From: Rosistilla carotiformis
Lineage (GTDB): Bacteria; Planctomycetota; Planctomycetia; Pirellulales; Pirellulaceae
Assembly (NCBI RefSeq): GCF_007753095.1
Contig: NZ_CP036348.1
Location: forward strand, 7,045,411-7,109,410
Direction of reading: 5' to 3'
Length of the DNA stretch: 64,000 bases
Part shown: one piece after another, positions 1 to 8,800 of the stretch
Position numbering within the stretch: position 1 is the stretch's first letter
How the letters are laid out: each line of letters starts with the position of its first letter
The notes under the pieces: model-generated
What the model saw: only the letters and a program-made list of their open reading frames with translations
Databases searched by the model: none
Told to the model about the DNA's origin: nothing
Made by a program: the position numbers and the translations under genes

Positions 1-1
1 G

Positions 2-556
2 CAGCGATTGAGTCGCAAGTTGGCCGAGCGGGGAGAACTGACAACGCGGTGTGCGGAGGAAGACGACCACGCGACGTGGATCGAAGAATACATCGCCTTG
101 GAAGCAGCCGGTTGGAAGGGACGCCAAGGGACCGCGTTTGCCAGCAGCGAACGCGGTCTTGGATTCTTCCGCGAGATGGCGACGCGCATGCTGAGCAAAC
201 GCAAGATGCAGATCCTGAAGGTTTCGCAAGACGAGCGTCCGATCAGCATGATGTGCGATCTAACGACATCCGGACGCGGGGCGCACTTCAAAACCACTTT
301 CGACGAAACGCTACACGAATATTCTCCCGGCTTGATCGCCGAACTGGAGAACATCCCGATCATGCACGACCGCGGATTGGAGATCGTCGATTCGTGCGCC
401 GATCCCGACCACTCGATGATCAACCGCGTCTGGCCCGACCGGATCCGATTTCAAAGTCTCGTCGTAGCATTGGGCGGCAAGCTGTCGAACATCGCCGCAG
501 CCAGCCTACCGATGCTCCAGCTGGTCCATCACTCCATTACAAAGAAGGGAAAATAA
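2..556 (+). CDS. GNAT/BioF2-like acetyltransferase, C-terminal part
   Basis: The reading frame is already open at the left edge, so only about 184 C-terminal residues are visible; a TTG at position 8 is unlikely to be the true start. The stretch with E-A-A-G-W-K-G followed by a Gly-rich turn resembles the acetyl-CoA binding region of the GNAT_6/BioF2-like (CelD-type) acetyltransferase family, whose members are usually 350-400 residues. Such enzymes are often found in exopolysaccharide or surface-glycan clusters. It ends 2 bases before the next gene, which suggests one transcript. Family assignment is moderate; substrate unknown. Confidence 0.6.
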   Translation, partial: QRLSRKLAERGELTTRCAEEDDHATWIEEYIALEAAGWKGRQGTAFASSERGLGFFREMATRMLSKRKMQILKVSQDERPISMMCDLTTSGRGAHFKTTFDETLHEYSPGLIAELENIPIMHDRGLEIVDSCADPDHSMINRVWPDRIRFQSLVVALGGKLSNIAAASLPMLQLVHHSITKKGK

Positions 557-558
557 CG

Positions 559-1449
559 ATGTTGCAACCACTCCCCACCGCGCTCAGCCAAGACCATCTG
601 TGCGACCTGGACCAGCAGAAGTTCATCGACGATTTCAATCGCCGTCCGTTTAAGATCGGGCATCAATTGAACGATCATCCGTTGTTCGCATTGGAATCGT
701 TGATCGCATTGTCGAAAGACCTGCCAGCCGACCGCGTCGAATACAACGCTGGCAACCTGCCGGTATCACAAGACCCGACATCGACGCCGAAAAACGGGCT
801 GTCGGTGGAAGAGACGATCCAACGGATCCAGCAGTGCCAATCTTGGTTGGTGCTAAAAAACGTTGAACTGAACAACGAATATGGCGACCTGTTGGATCAA
901 TGCCTCGACCAGGTCAAACCGCTGGCAGCGTTGGTATCCGAAGGGATGACGCACAAGCAGGGCTTCATCTTCATTTCGTCTCCCGGTTCGGTGACTCCAT
1001 TCCATATCGATCCGGAGAATAACTTTCTTCTGCAGATCCGCGGCACGAAGAAGGTCTGGATGTTCGGGCAGAACGATCGCGAAGTCCTCCCCGAAACGCA
1101 GGTCGAAGACTTCTTCTCCGGCGCTCACCGGAACATGCAGTTCGAAGAACGGTTCCGCGAGCGTGGCCAGCAGTTCGATCTGTCGCCCGGCGAGGGTTTG
1201 CACTTCCCCGTCGTTGCGCCGCATTACGTCGAAAATGGCCCCGAGGTCTCGGTCTCGTTCAGCATCACCTTCCAGACCCAAGACTCCTCGGATCGGCAAA
1301 CCCTTCATCGCTTCAACCGCCACTTGCGACGGATCGGTTTGACGCCGTCGAACGTCGGTGAGCGTCCCGGTCGCGACAACGCAAAATTGACGATGTTGCG
1401 GACGCTGCGGAAGGTGAAGAACATCGTGCGCCGTCCCGCCGACGCGTAA
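559..1449 (+). CDS. JmjC/cupin_8-like Fe(II) dioxygenase-type protein
   Basis: A 296-residue protein starting at the ATG two bases after the preceding stop. It carries a cupin-8/JmjC-like metal-binding pattern: His149-x-Asp151 in a segment reading T-P-F-H-I-D, then a strand with Q-I-R-G-T-K-K-V and a distal histidine around residues 215-222 (F-P-V-V-A-P-H-Y-V). This is the facial triad of Fe(II)/2-oxoglutarate hydroxylases. No signal peptide is visible, so it is probably cytoplasmic. The tight coupling to the acetyltransferase suggests a joint role in modifying a polymer or small molecule. The actual hydroxylation target cannot be read from the sequence. Confidence 0.7.
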   Translation: MLQPLPTALSQDHLCDLDQQKFIDDFNRRPFKIGHQLNDHPLFALESLIALSKDLPADRVEYNAGNLPVSQDPTSTPKNGLSVEETIQRIQQCQSWLVLKNVELNNEYGDLLDQCLDQVKPLAALVSEGMTHKQGFIFISSPGSVTPFHIDPENNFLLQIRGTKKVWMFGQNDREVLPETQVEDFFSGAHRNMQFEERFRERGQQFDLSPGEGLHFPVVAPHYVENGPEVSVSFSITFQTQDSSDRQTLHRFNRHLRRIGLTPSNVGERPGRDNAKLTMLRTLRKVKNIVRRPADA

Positions 1450-1456
1450 TAACCGT

Positions 1457-1554
1457 CGGGCCATTGGCCCTTTGAGGGGCGAGTTGTGTGTCGGGCCGCC
1501 GTTACCCAGGCCTTCTGCCTGGGCTATGCAAATTGTTGGACCTTCGGCCCGCGG
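1457..1554. repeat. Interspersed hairpin repeat family A, copy 1
   Basis: The element begins with a GGGCC-ATT-GGCCC hairpin, then has the inverted pair CCCAGGC-CTTCT-GCCTGGG, and closes with a segment ending in TTCGGCCCGCG. The same order and near-identical sequence recur at 1784-1875. The unit looks like a bacterial interspersed palindromic element rather than a gene. Confidence 0.75.
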
Positions 1555-1671
1555 GATCCAGGAGAAACCCGGCGTCCCAACCCCTGCTCCGGCCAACCGT
1601 TTGTTAATTCGAACGCCGGCCCCGACGGGGGCGCACGTCGATCTGCGATCCCTTCGGGAGCGTCGCGCGCC

Positions 1672-1723
1672 GTGGTATCGTGTTCCGGAGGTGCGCCGCT
1701 GCGCGTCGACCTCCGGCTACCAC
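1672..1723. repeat. Palindromic element family B (GTGGTA...TACCAC)
   Basis: Nested arms: GTGGTA at 1672-1677 pairs with TACCAC at 1718-1723, and CCGGAGGT at 1685-1692 pairs with ACCTCCGG at 1709-1716. A related design, with CCGGTGGT and ACCACCGG arms, recurs at 49963-49993. Confidence 0.6.
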
Positions 1724-1783
1724 CTGAGATCCCTGCGGGATCCCTTTGGCAATCGCGGACTCGGTCGCACCGCCATCGACCGC

Positions 1784-1875
1784 CGGGCCGTTGGCCCTTT
1801 GGGTGTATTTGCGCGCCTTCTTTTCACCCAGGCCTTCTGCCTGGGCCATGCAAATTGCTGGACCTTCGGCCCGCG
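1784..1875. repeat. Interspersed hairpin repeat family A, copy 2
   Basis: Second copy of the element at 1457-1554, with a GGGCC-GTT-GGCCC hairpin, the CCCAGGC/GCCTGGG hairpin at 1827-1845 and the TTCGGCCCGCG end. Only a few bases differ in the conserved blocks; the connecting spacer is diverged. Confidence 0.75.
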
Positions 1876-1954
1876 ATGGGAGCCGAAATCCCATTCGCAG
1901 GCCTGGAGCCTGGGTTACAAAACCTTGCTGGGCCGTTCAGCCCGCCAACACGCG

Positions 1955-2638
1955 CTAGGCGGCTTTGGCTGTGGCAACTTCTTGTGTCACGCCCGCGACT
2001 AGACGGATCGTTCGGTTGGCGAACGACGCGGTCTGGGCATCGTGAGTGACCATCACGATCGTGCGGCCGTCGTTGTGGAACTCGGTCAGATATTCCATCA
2101 CTTGCACGCGGGTCTCGGCGTCGAGGTTTCCCGTCGGTTCGTCGGCTAAGATGATCTGAGGATCGTTGGCCAACGTCCGCGCCAGTGCGACGCGTTGTTG
2201 TTGCCCTTGGCTCATCTCCGACGGACGGTGATCGCTGCGGTCGGCGAGTCCGACGCGATCCAACAGCTCCAACGCGTGCGCTCGCTGCCGTTGAGCGCTC
2301 AGTCCCGACAGCATCAGTGGGATCTGCACGTTTTCACATGCGGAGAGCCAATGGATCAGATTGAACGACTGGAACACGAAGCCGATCTTTTCGCGTCGCA
2401 GCTCCGCTCGGCTCTCGATCGACAGATCGTACAGCGACTGGCCATCGAGCATGATCTGACCGGTCGTGGGAGCCAACATGCCTCCCAACACCGACAGCAA
2501 CGTCGTCTTTCCGCTGCCGCTGGGACCAACGATCGCGATGAAGTCGTTGTCGGCGATTTCGAGATTGGAGTCGTCCAGAGCGGTCACGATTTGACCGCGA
2601 CGCTGGTACGTATGAGTGACCGATTGCAAGCGATACAT
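1955..2638 (-). CDS. ABC transporter ATP-binding protein (LolD/MacB type)
   Basis: A 227-residue nucleotide-binding subunit. It shows the Walker A motif G-P-S-G-S-G-K-T, the signature [10 protein letters not shown] and Walker [13 protein letters not shown], the last being typical of the MacB/LolD/FtsE group that energises FtsX-like permeases. The ATG at 2636-2638 was chosen because the upstream extension of the open frame does not match the family. It lies 61 bases downstream of the permease gene on the same strand and almost certainly forms the transporter with it. Such transporters act as mechanotransmitters or lipoprotein/peptide exporters; the cargo here is unknown. Confidence 0.92.
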   Translation of the reverse strand: MYRLQSVTHTYQRRGQIVTALDDSNLEIADNDFIAIVGPSGSGKTTLLSVLGGMLAPTTGQIMLDGQSLYDLSIESRAELRREKIGFVFQSFNLIHWLSACENVQIPLMLSGLSAQRQRAHALELLDRVGLADRSDHRPSEMSQGQQQRVALARTLANDPQIILADEPTGNLDAETRVQVMEYLTEFHNDGRTIVMVTHDAQTASFANRTIRLVAGVTQEVATAKAA

Positions 2639-2682
2639 GACAGTCCTTCCTTGAAAATGAGAGCGTTGAATTGGGGTGATGG

Positions 2683-2699
2683 TTCGCGAGACTCGCGAA
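2683..2699. terminator. Perfect 8-bp palindrome just after the permease stop
   Basis: TTCGCGAG and CTCGCGAA are separated by a single base directly behind the permease stop codon and before the ATPase start. It could act as an attenuating or mRNA-stabilising hairpin between the two subunit genes. No T-run follows, so full termination is unlikely. Confidence 0.35.
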
Positions 2700-3932
2700 T
2701 CAGGCGTCGTTGAACACCAGGCAGGGATCGACTCCCGCGGCGCGGCGAGCTGGCAGCAGGCTAGCCAACACGGCGACGATCGTGGCGGTGGCCATCCCGA
2801 CGCCAAGCAGGCTGGGCATCGGTTGGACGTGAACGCCCAACAATTGAGGACCTAAGATCGCGGCCAGGATCGTTCCGGCAGCGAACCCGCCGACACCGCC
2901 GGCCAAGCCCAACAACGTCGCTTTGCCCAAGAACATCTTTGTGACGAAGCCGCGCGATGCACCCAGCGCCATCAGCGTGCCGATCTCTTTGCGGCGTTCG
3001 GTCACGTTGGCGTACATCACGCTGGCGATGCTCGCTCCGCCGACCAACAACAGGATCGAAAAGAAGACCCACGACAATCGCGACATCAGACCGTTGACGG
3101 CGATCTGCGTTTCGACCACTTGCGCGATTGTGATCACTCGTGTGTCGGGCAGTTCTGCCGACAGCTTGCCGATCAATCCGCCGGCGGCTTCCTCACAGCA
3201 AGCCATGATCTCGATCACGTTCACAACCGGGCCCGCTTCGGAAAGATCTTGCACGCTGTGCAGGTGAGCGAAGACGCGGCCGTCGTCGATCGTTCCGGTG
3301 GCTGGCAGAATCGTCAGCACCTTAAATTCTTCGCCCAACAACGGCAGCTTGTCGCCAACGCTGGCTCCCAATTGCGTGGCGATGTCGCGTCCCAAGATCA
3401 CGTCGCGATCGCCCAGTTCCTCGATCGTGCGATTGGTCGCCAAGGAATCGGGATCGTTGTCGCCGCTCGATGGAACGGAAGCTTTGGGAGCACAGCAACC
3501 GGCGTCGGTGCCGACGGCATTGGTCAACATTCCCAGCCCCTGCCAAGCCGATTTCGCTTGGAATTCGCTGCGTGGCAAAATCCCGGTCAGCGTCACGGGA
3601 ATCGAATCGACATCCGCAGCCACGCACAACTTGGGCGCCAAATTTTCGACGCCCGCCATCCGGGCCAAAGCCAACCGCGTGACATACTCTTCAGGCATCG
3701 TGTGACCATGCATGTCGGCCGAATAATAATCTTGCAAGCTGACGTTCGGTGGCAGCACCAGCACGTTGGCTCCCAGCGATTCCATGTCGCCAGCAATCTT
3801 CCGCTCCGAGAAAACGGTGATGTTCTGGATCGCGACCAGCGCCGTCACGCCAAGCGTTACCGCTAGCAGGCTGGTCAACATCGGTGTCGGCCGCTGCCAC
3901 AGTTCTTTCCAAATCATGGACTTCAGTTGCAT
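2700..3932 (-). CDS. FtsX/MacB-like ABC permease with paired extracytoplasmic cysteines
   Basis: A 410-residue permease of the FtsX/LolCDE/MacB fold: one N-terminal membrane helix (about 18-40), a long extracytoplasmic domain (about 41-285) and three C-terminal helices (from about 287) containing the usual [14 protein letters not shown] segment. Unusually, the soluble domain has two Cys-Cys pairs (146-147 and 245-246) plus Cys103. The C-terminal tail D-P-C-L-V-F replaces the common D-P-x-E-A-L. AAGGA upstream supports the start. The ATPase gene follows it. The adjoining thioredoxin-like gene with a CC/HH tail and the metal RND genes suggest a metal- or thiol-linked role; that link is inference. 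Confidence 0.88.
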   Translation of the reverse strand: MQLKSMIWKELWQRPTPMLTSLLAVTLGVTALVAIQNITVFSERKIAGDMESLGANVLVLPPNVSLQDYYSADMHGHTMPEEYVTRLALARMAGVENLAPKLCVAADVDSIPVTLTGILPRSEFQAKSAWQGLGMLTNAVGTDAGCCAPKASVPSSGDNDPDSLATNRTIEELGDRDVILGRDIATQLGASVGDKLPLLGEEFKVLTILPATGTIDDGRVFAHLHSVQDLSEAGPVVNVIEIMACCEEAAGGLIGKLSAELPDTRVITIAQVVETQIAVNGLMSRLSWVFFSILLLVGGASIASVMYANVTERRKEIGTLMALGASRGFVTKMFLGKATLLGLAGGVGGFAAGTILAAILGPQLLGVHVQPMPSLLGVGMATATIVAVLASLLPARRAAGVDPCLVFNDA

Positions 3933-3988
3933 GGATTCCGTTCCTTGAGAGTGCTTTACGTTTTACGTATTTCGTGGGAGTGTTTTCT

Positions 3989-4063
3989 AACGCCGCGGAG
4001 CCGCATCCTGCCCGCCAAACGCAAACGGTTTGGCGGATCATCGAGCGAGGAGGCCGCGGCGTT
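3989..4063. repeat. Nested palindrome upstream of the permease
   Basis: Outer 10-bp arms AACGCCGCGG (3989-3998) and CCGCGGCGTT (4054-4063) enclose an inner hairpin with CCGCCAAAC (4012-4020) and GTTTGGCGG (4028-4036). A further small hairpin, CTAGTG/CACTAG, sits at 4080-4100. Together with the element at 4109-4173 it fills the gap between the thioredoxin-like gene and the permease. Confidence 0.65.
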
Positions 4064-4108
4064 TCGAGCGACGCAGATGCTAGTGCTGCGTCAACACTAG
4101 AATTCAGG

Positions 4109-4173
4109 GTAGTGGACGAGGTCACGAGTCCTTTCGCGACAGAGATTATGGGACTCGTGACCTCGTCCACTAC
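4109..4173. repeat. Palindromic element P with 23-bp perfect arms, copy 1
   Basis: The left arm 4109-4131 starts GTAGTGGACGAGG and the right arm 4151-4173 ends CCTCGTCCACTAC. The arms are exact reverse complements across a 19-base loop. A second copy lies at 26676-26742. The form is that of a small REP/MITE-like mobile palindrome. Confidence 0.85.
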
Positions 4174-4205
4174 CATCAGTCCTCAAATCAAAGTTTGACA
4201 AACCA

Positions 4206-4982
4206 CTAGCGGCGAGCGGGTTGGGAAGCGCCAGCCGATTTGTGATGCTTGCAATTTTCGTCGTCACAGCATTTGCCAGCCGCCGCTAGCTTTTCAGCTA
4301 GCGTGCTGTGCGTGACGCTGCCATTGAAGATCCCAATCATCACGCCCGGAGGTGCCATGAAGGCGACTACCGAGGTCGGTTGATCGGTGCGAACCTTTAA
4401 TTGATTCAGAAACTTTGCTTCGCCCGGATCGTTGGCTTCCACGGTGACAACGGTCGAGCGATCTTGATAGAGCGAATCGGCCATAAACTGGCGAACTCCC
4501 ATCGGGATCGCGGCGCCGGCCGTGGGCTGAGCACACAGCAGGACGATCTTCTTATCCTGCAACGCCTTGAGGCACTTGGCTTGTCCAGGGGAGACGATCG
4601 CCGAGGTTAATTGGTGCCCGGTGACGCGCTGCGGGAAGACGCTGCAGACCGCGCCGTTGGGCGCCAACACGGCGACGGCGGGCATCGGCAAACGCGTGGC
4701 ATCAAATCGTTTCACGAGATCGCGTTCGGCGACATCGGTGATCTGCACGGGCAGGATCGCCGCATCGCGTCGCTCGGCAAAGGTCGATTGCAACACGCCG
4801 TGCATGCTTTGCGTGGCGGCATCGTTGTTGCGATAGAACAGGATGTAGGCGAACTGTTGATTATTGGCGACGGTGTCAAGCATCTGCTCGACAGGGCTGG
4901 CACCACGAGCGGTTGAACTCTGGACAAGGCAAGTGGCGATCAGAGTCAACGTCAGTGCGAACTTGGTGACATTCCGTGTCAT
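4206..4982 (-). CDS. Secreted thioredoxin-fold-like protein with Cys/His-rich tail
   Basis: A 258-residue protein with an N-terminal signal peptide (hydrophobic core F-A-L-T-L-T-L-I-A-T). The start at the second ATG is preferred because GAAGG lies 9 bases upstream; the first ATG (4991) overlaps it. The body suggests two thioredoxin-like half-domains, with F-A-Y-I-L-F-Y and later S-V-V-A-F-M-A-P-P-G strands, but no C-x-x-C. The C-terminus carries C-C-D-D-E-N-C-K-H-H, a likely metal- or thiol-binding motif. It sits between a His-rich lipoprotein and the paired-cysteine permease. Function not established; periplasmic metal/thiol handling is the inference. Confidence 0.6.
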   Translation of the reverse strand: MTRNVTKFALTLTLIATCLVQSSTARGASPVEQMLDTVANNQQFAYILFYRNNDAATQSMHGVLQSTFAERRDAAILPVQITDVAERDLVKRFDATRLPMPAVAVLAPNGAVCSVFPQRVTGHQLTSAIVSPGQAKCLKALQDKKIVLLCAQPTAGAAIPMGVRQFMADSLYQDRSTVVTVEANDPGEAKFLNQLKVRTDQPTSVVAFMAPPGVMIGIFNGSVTHSTLAEKLAAAGKCCDDENCKHHKSAGASQPARR

Positions 4983-5111
4983 GGTTAGCATCCTTCATTA
5001 GCTGCCGAGGTGTCGATCCGACCAGAATCCGCTCGGCAATCGGATTCTGGTCAAAATAGTGTGCTGAGAATCGACGCTAGCGATTCCCAAGTGGCTAAGG
5101 CTCTCTAACTT

Positions 5112-5633
5112 CTAGTGACCGTGATCGTGGTGGCCCTCTCCATCGTGGTCGTGATGGATCGTCCCGCGATACGATTTGCCATTGATGCTCAACACCAATC
5201 GCGGCTCGGCTCCCTCTTCATCCAAGTGTGCCGCTAATTCTTTATCGGTCGAAACGAACCGCGAGGATTGGCCTTCTGGATCGTTCTCATCGGGGGATGC
5301 TGCTAGCGGAAACTGTTCAGGCGTTCCATCGTGCGTCGCGTTGATCGTGATCTCCGTCGCCGCGATCGGCACCTGCGCCGTGGCTGCCGAATCGAGCACG
5401 TAGATCGTGACCGTCCCTGCAGCGTCGTCGTGAACCAGTTCGGCGTGATATTCCTCGTTCCCCAGTTCGATCAATGAACCGTGATGCGGGCCCTCGGTGG
5501 GATGAGCATGAGCTGCCTCTCCTTGATGTGCGTCGGCCGCCTCGGAATCGGCGGTTGGTGCGGGTTTGCAGCCGGTCAGGCTGATGGCAAGACATGCGAA
5601 GCCGATGGCGAACGTGGTCGTCAGTTTCTTCAT
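5112..5633 (-). CDS. His-rich lipoprotein
   Basis: A 173-residue predicted lipoprotein: basic start, hydrophobic stretch and a lipobox L-T-G-C at Cys22. It is rich in histidine near the N-terminus (A-H-A-H-P-T-E-G-P-H-H-G) and at the extreme C-terminus (H-H-D-H-D-G-E-G-H-H-D-H-G-H), with a small beta-rich domain between. Such ends bind Zn, Cu or Ni. It follows the RND pump gene by 170 bases on the same strand, so it probably acts as a membrane-anchored metal-binding accessory of the efflux system. Confidence 0.65.
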   Translation of the reverse strand: MKKLTTTFAIGFACLAISLTGCKPAPTADSEAADAHQGEAAHAHPTEGPHHGSLIELGNEEYHAELVHDDAAGTVTIYVLDSAATAQVPIAATEITINATHDGTPEQFPLAASPDENDPEGQSSRFVSTDKELAAHLDEEGAEPRLVLSINGKSYRGTIHHDHDGEGHHDHGH

Positions 5634-5802
5634 AGTGTGCTCCAGTGAATACGCTATTTTTCAGTTGGGGGTGAGAGCAAAACGCAACAGGATTTGCTAG
5701 CCAATAGGTTGCTAGCGATTGGTTCAACCAACGCGTTGCTCGTATTGAGCGACCGCATCGGCAAGGGGTGAAAATTCGTAGCGGAAATAAACAAGTGTTG
5801 GG

Positions 5803-8800
5803 TTAGGTGGCCACCGGTGTCGTGAGCGGTGGATGGTTCGTTGTTGATTCGTGGTTCAAATCATCCGACTCTTCCGTCAGCTCCAATTCGTTGCCCGATT
5901 CCTCGACGACGCGGCGGGCTTCATCGATTCCGAACAGCCAGAACAGAGCGGGGTGAACAAAAAAGTCGAGCATGGTCGAACTGATCAATCCGCCCAGGAT
6001 GACTGTCGCCACCGGGTAGAGGATCTCTTTGCCCGGTTCGCCAGCCGCCATGACCAGCGGAACCAGTCCGATCCCCGAGGTCAGCGCGGTCATCAAGACG
6101 GGAGCCAAACGTTCCAAGCCGGCGCGGACGATCATCTCTTGCGTCCAGTCTTCGCCTTCGTGGCGGACCAGGTGCAGGTAGTGGTTGAGCAGCAGGATTC
6201 CGTTTCGCGACGCGATTCCGGCTAGCGAAATGAAGCCGACCATCGCGGCGACGGTCAGCGTTTGACCGGTCACCACCAACGCAAGCACCGACCCGATGAA
6301 AGCCATCGGCAGGGCGGCCATCACTTGCAGCGAAAGGTTGACGCTGCGGAACATCGTGAACAGGACCAAGAAGACGCCGACCAATGAGACGGCAAACAGG
6401 GCTCCGATCACGCGCGATGCCGATTGCTGGCTTTCAAACTGGCCGCTGTACTGGACGAAATAGCCCGGCGGCAGCGAAGCGACGACCGGCGCGACCCGTT
6501 GCTGAATGTCTTGCACCACATCGACCACGCCGCGATCGGCGACGTTGCATTGCAGTACGATCCGTCGACGAACGTTCTCGCGGTTAATCGTGTTGGGCCC
6601 CCCCGATTCGTAGATCTTCGCGACAGCTTCCAACGGCAGCATGCCGCCATCCTTCAAGTTGATCGTCAAGCGTCGCAATGACTGCAGATTTTCGCGGTAG
6701 TCTTCGTCCAATCGGATCAGCAGATCGAAGGTCCGCTGGCCGATCAGGACTTCGGAAACGACCTGTCCATTCATCGCGGTCTCGATAAATTCGTTCACCT
6801 CCGCGGGCGTCAGACCATGGACCAGCAGTTTGTCGCGGTCCAGTTCGATCCGCAATTGTGGGATCGTCACCTGAGGTTCGACCATCAGGTCTTTGACTCC
6901 CGCAACCGTCCCGATCGCCGACTGCATCTCCTCCGCCTTGCGACGCAGCGTATCGAGATCGTCGCCATAGATTTTGATCCCGATCTGAGCTTTGACGCCC
7001 GAGAGCATGTGGGAGATCAGGTGGGCGATCGGTTGTTCGACGGCGGTCACGATGCCGGGGATATCGGCCATCGCTTCGCGGATCTCTTCCAGTTGCGACT
7101 CGCGCGGCCGAGGCGATTCGGGATCCAGTTCCAGGATGAACTCGCTCATGTTCACTCCTTCAGCATGCTCGTCCAGTTCGGCTCGACCGGTCCGGCGCAC
7201 GAACTGTTGGACATCGTCGATCTGTTGCAGCCGCTGTTCGACGCGTTGGGCGATCTGATTCGATGTCTCCAACGAAGTCCCCGGCGGAAGCACGACGTTC
7301 AACTGAACCGCTCCCTCATTAAAGGGCGGCAGAAAATCGCGTTCCAGGCTGTACGCAAACAGCCCCGCCAACGCGACCAGCACCGCGGTGACCGTTAGGT
7401 TCAATCGCGGCAGTCGCAGGCTGAACCGAATCACGCGGTCGCCGATCCATTTGATCCCTCGCAGCAGCAAGCCGTCCCGCTCTTGTTCGGTCAACTTTTG
7501 CTTGCCCAGCAACCAATAGGAGAGCACCGGCGTGACGGTTAACGAGACCAGTAGCGACGACAAGATCGAGACGATGTAGGCGATCCCCAGTGGCGCGAAC
7601 AGCCGCCCCTCCATGCCCGAGAGTGCAAACAACGGAATGAAGACCAGGATCACGATCATCGTGCCGAAGACGATCGAGTTGCGGATCTCGACGCTGGCGC
7701 GGAACACGACCAACAGCGGCGGCTTCGGATTCGCAAGGGCTCGGTTTTCTTTCAGCCGCCGGAAAATGTTTTCAACGTCGACGATCGCGTCGTCGACTAA
7801 TTCGCCGATCGCCACCGCCAGCCCGCCGAGGGTCATCGTGTTGATCGAGATCCCGAAGAACGAAAAGACGATCGCTGTCATCACCAACGACAACGGGATT
7901 GCGGTCAGCGTGATGAAGGTCGTGCGAACGTTCATCAAGAACAAAAACAGGATGATCACGACCAGGAATCCGCCGTCGCGAAGCGCTTCGACAACGTTGG
8001 CGATCGCCCGATCGATAAACGACTTCTGCGTGTACAACGGTTCGATTCGCAGCCCCTCGGGCAACGAAGGACGTAGATCGTCGATCGCCGCCAGGACGTC
8101 ATCGGTCACGCGGCGCGTGTCGGCTCCGGGCTGCTTGTTGATCGTCAGGATGACTGCAGGGCCGCCGGAAAACTCTCCCTCGCCATCGCGCAGATAGGCT
8201 GCGCTGTCGCCGCGGCGAACCTGCGGCCCAGCGACGACAGTGGCAATCTGGCCCAACGCGATCGGTCGGCCTTCCCGCATCGTGACGACAACTTTTTGCA
8301 GATCCTCGATCGATTGAACGCGTCCCAACGCACGGACCAGCAATTCGTTGGGCCCCTGTTCATCCAAGTAGCCGCCGGTCGCGTTTTCGTTGCTGTTCTG
8401 GACCGCTTGTTTCACTTCGTGTAGCGCCACGCCAAATCGCAGCATCGCATCGGGATCGACCAACACTTGGAACTGCTTGCGGCCGCCCCCCATCGTGAAG
8501 ACTTGCGAGACGCCGGGGATCGTCAGCAACCGCTGCCGCACGACCCAGTCGCCCAGCGTGCGCAGCTCCAACGGCGGCGTGCTGGCATCTTCGCTCCACA
8601 TCCCCAGCATCAGGATCTGCCCCATGATCGATGAGATCGGTGCCAGCGTTGGTTTGACGCCTTCGGGCATCCGCTCTTGAACCAATTGCAGCCGTTCGTT
8701 GACGATCTGGCGGTCGTTGTAGATATCGGTACCCCAGTCGAATTCGACATAGATCACCGAGATCCCGACGCCCGACGCGCTGCGAACCGCTTGCACGCCG

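Larger units (their letters stand above)
1450..1954. other. Intergenic region made of interspersed palindromic repeats
   Basis: About 500 bases with no credible gene. The open frames across it encode repeat-derived peptides only. It holds two copies of one hairpin-rich element (1457-1554 and 1784-1875), one copy of a second palindromic element (1672-1723), and a shorter CAGGC/GCCTG hairpin at 1898-1912. The flanking genes converge here (JmjC-like on plus, ABC ATPase on minus). Confidence 0.7.

Noticed and set aside
1472-2049. Open frames of 170-190 codons over the left intergenic region
   Set aside because: They translate palindromic repeats and have no family features; they also overlap the end of the ATPase gene.
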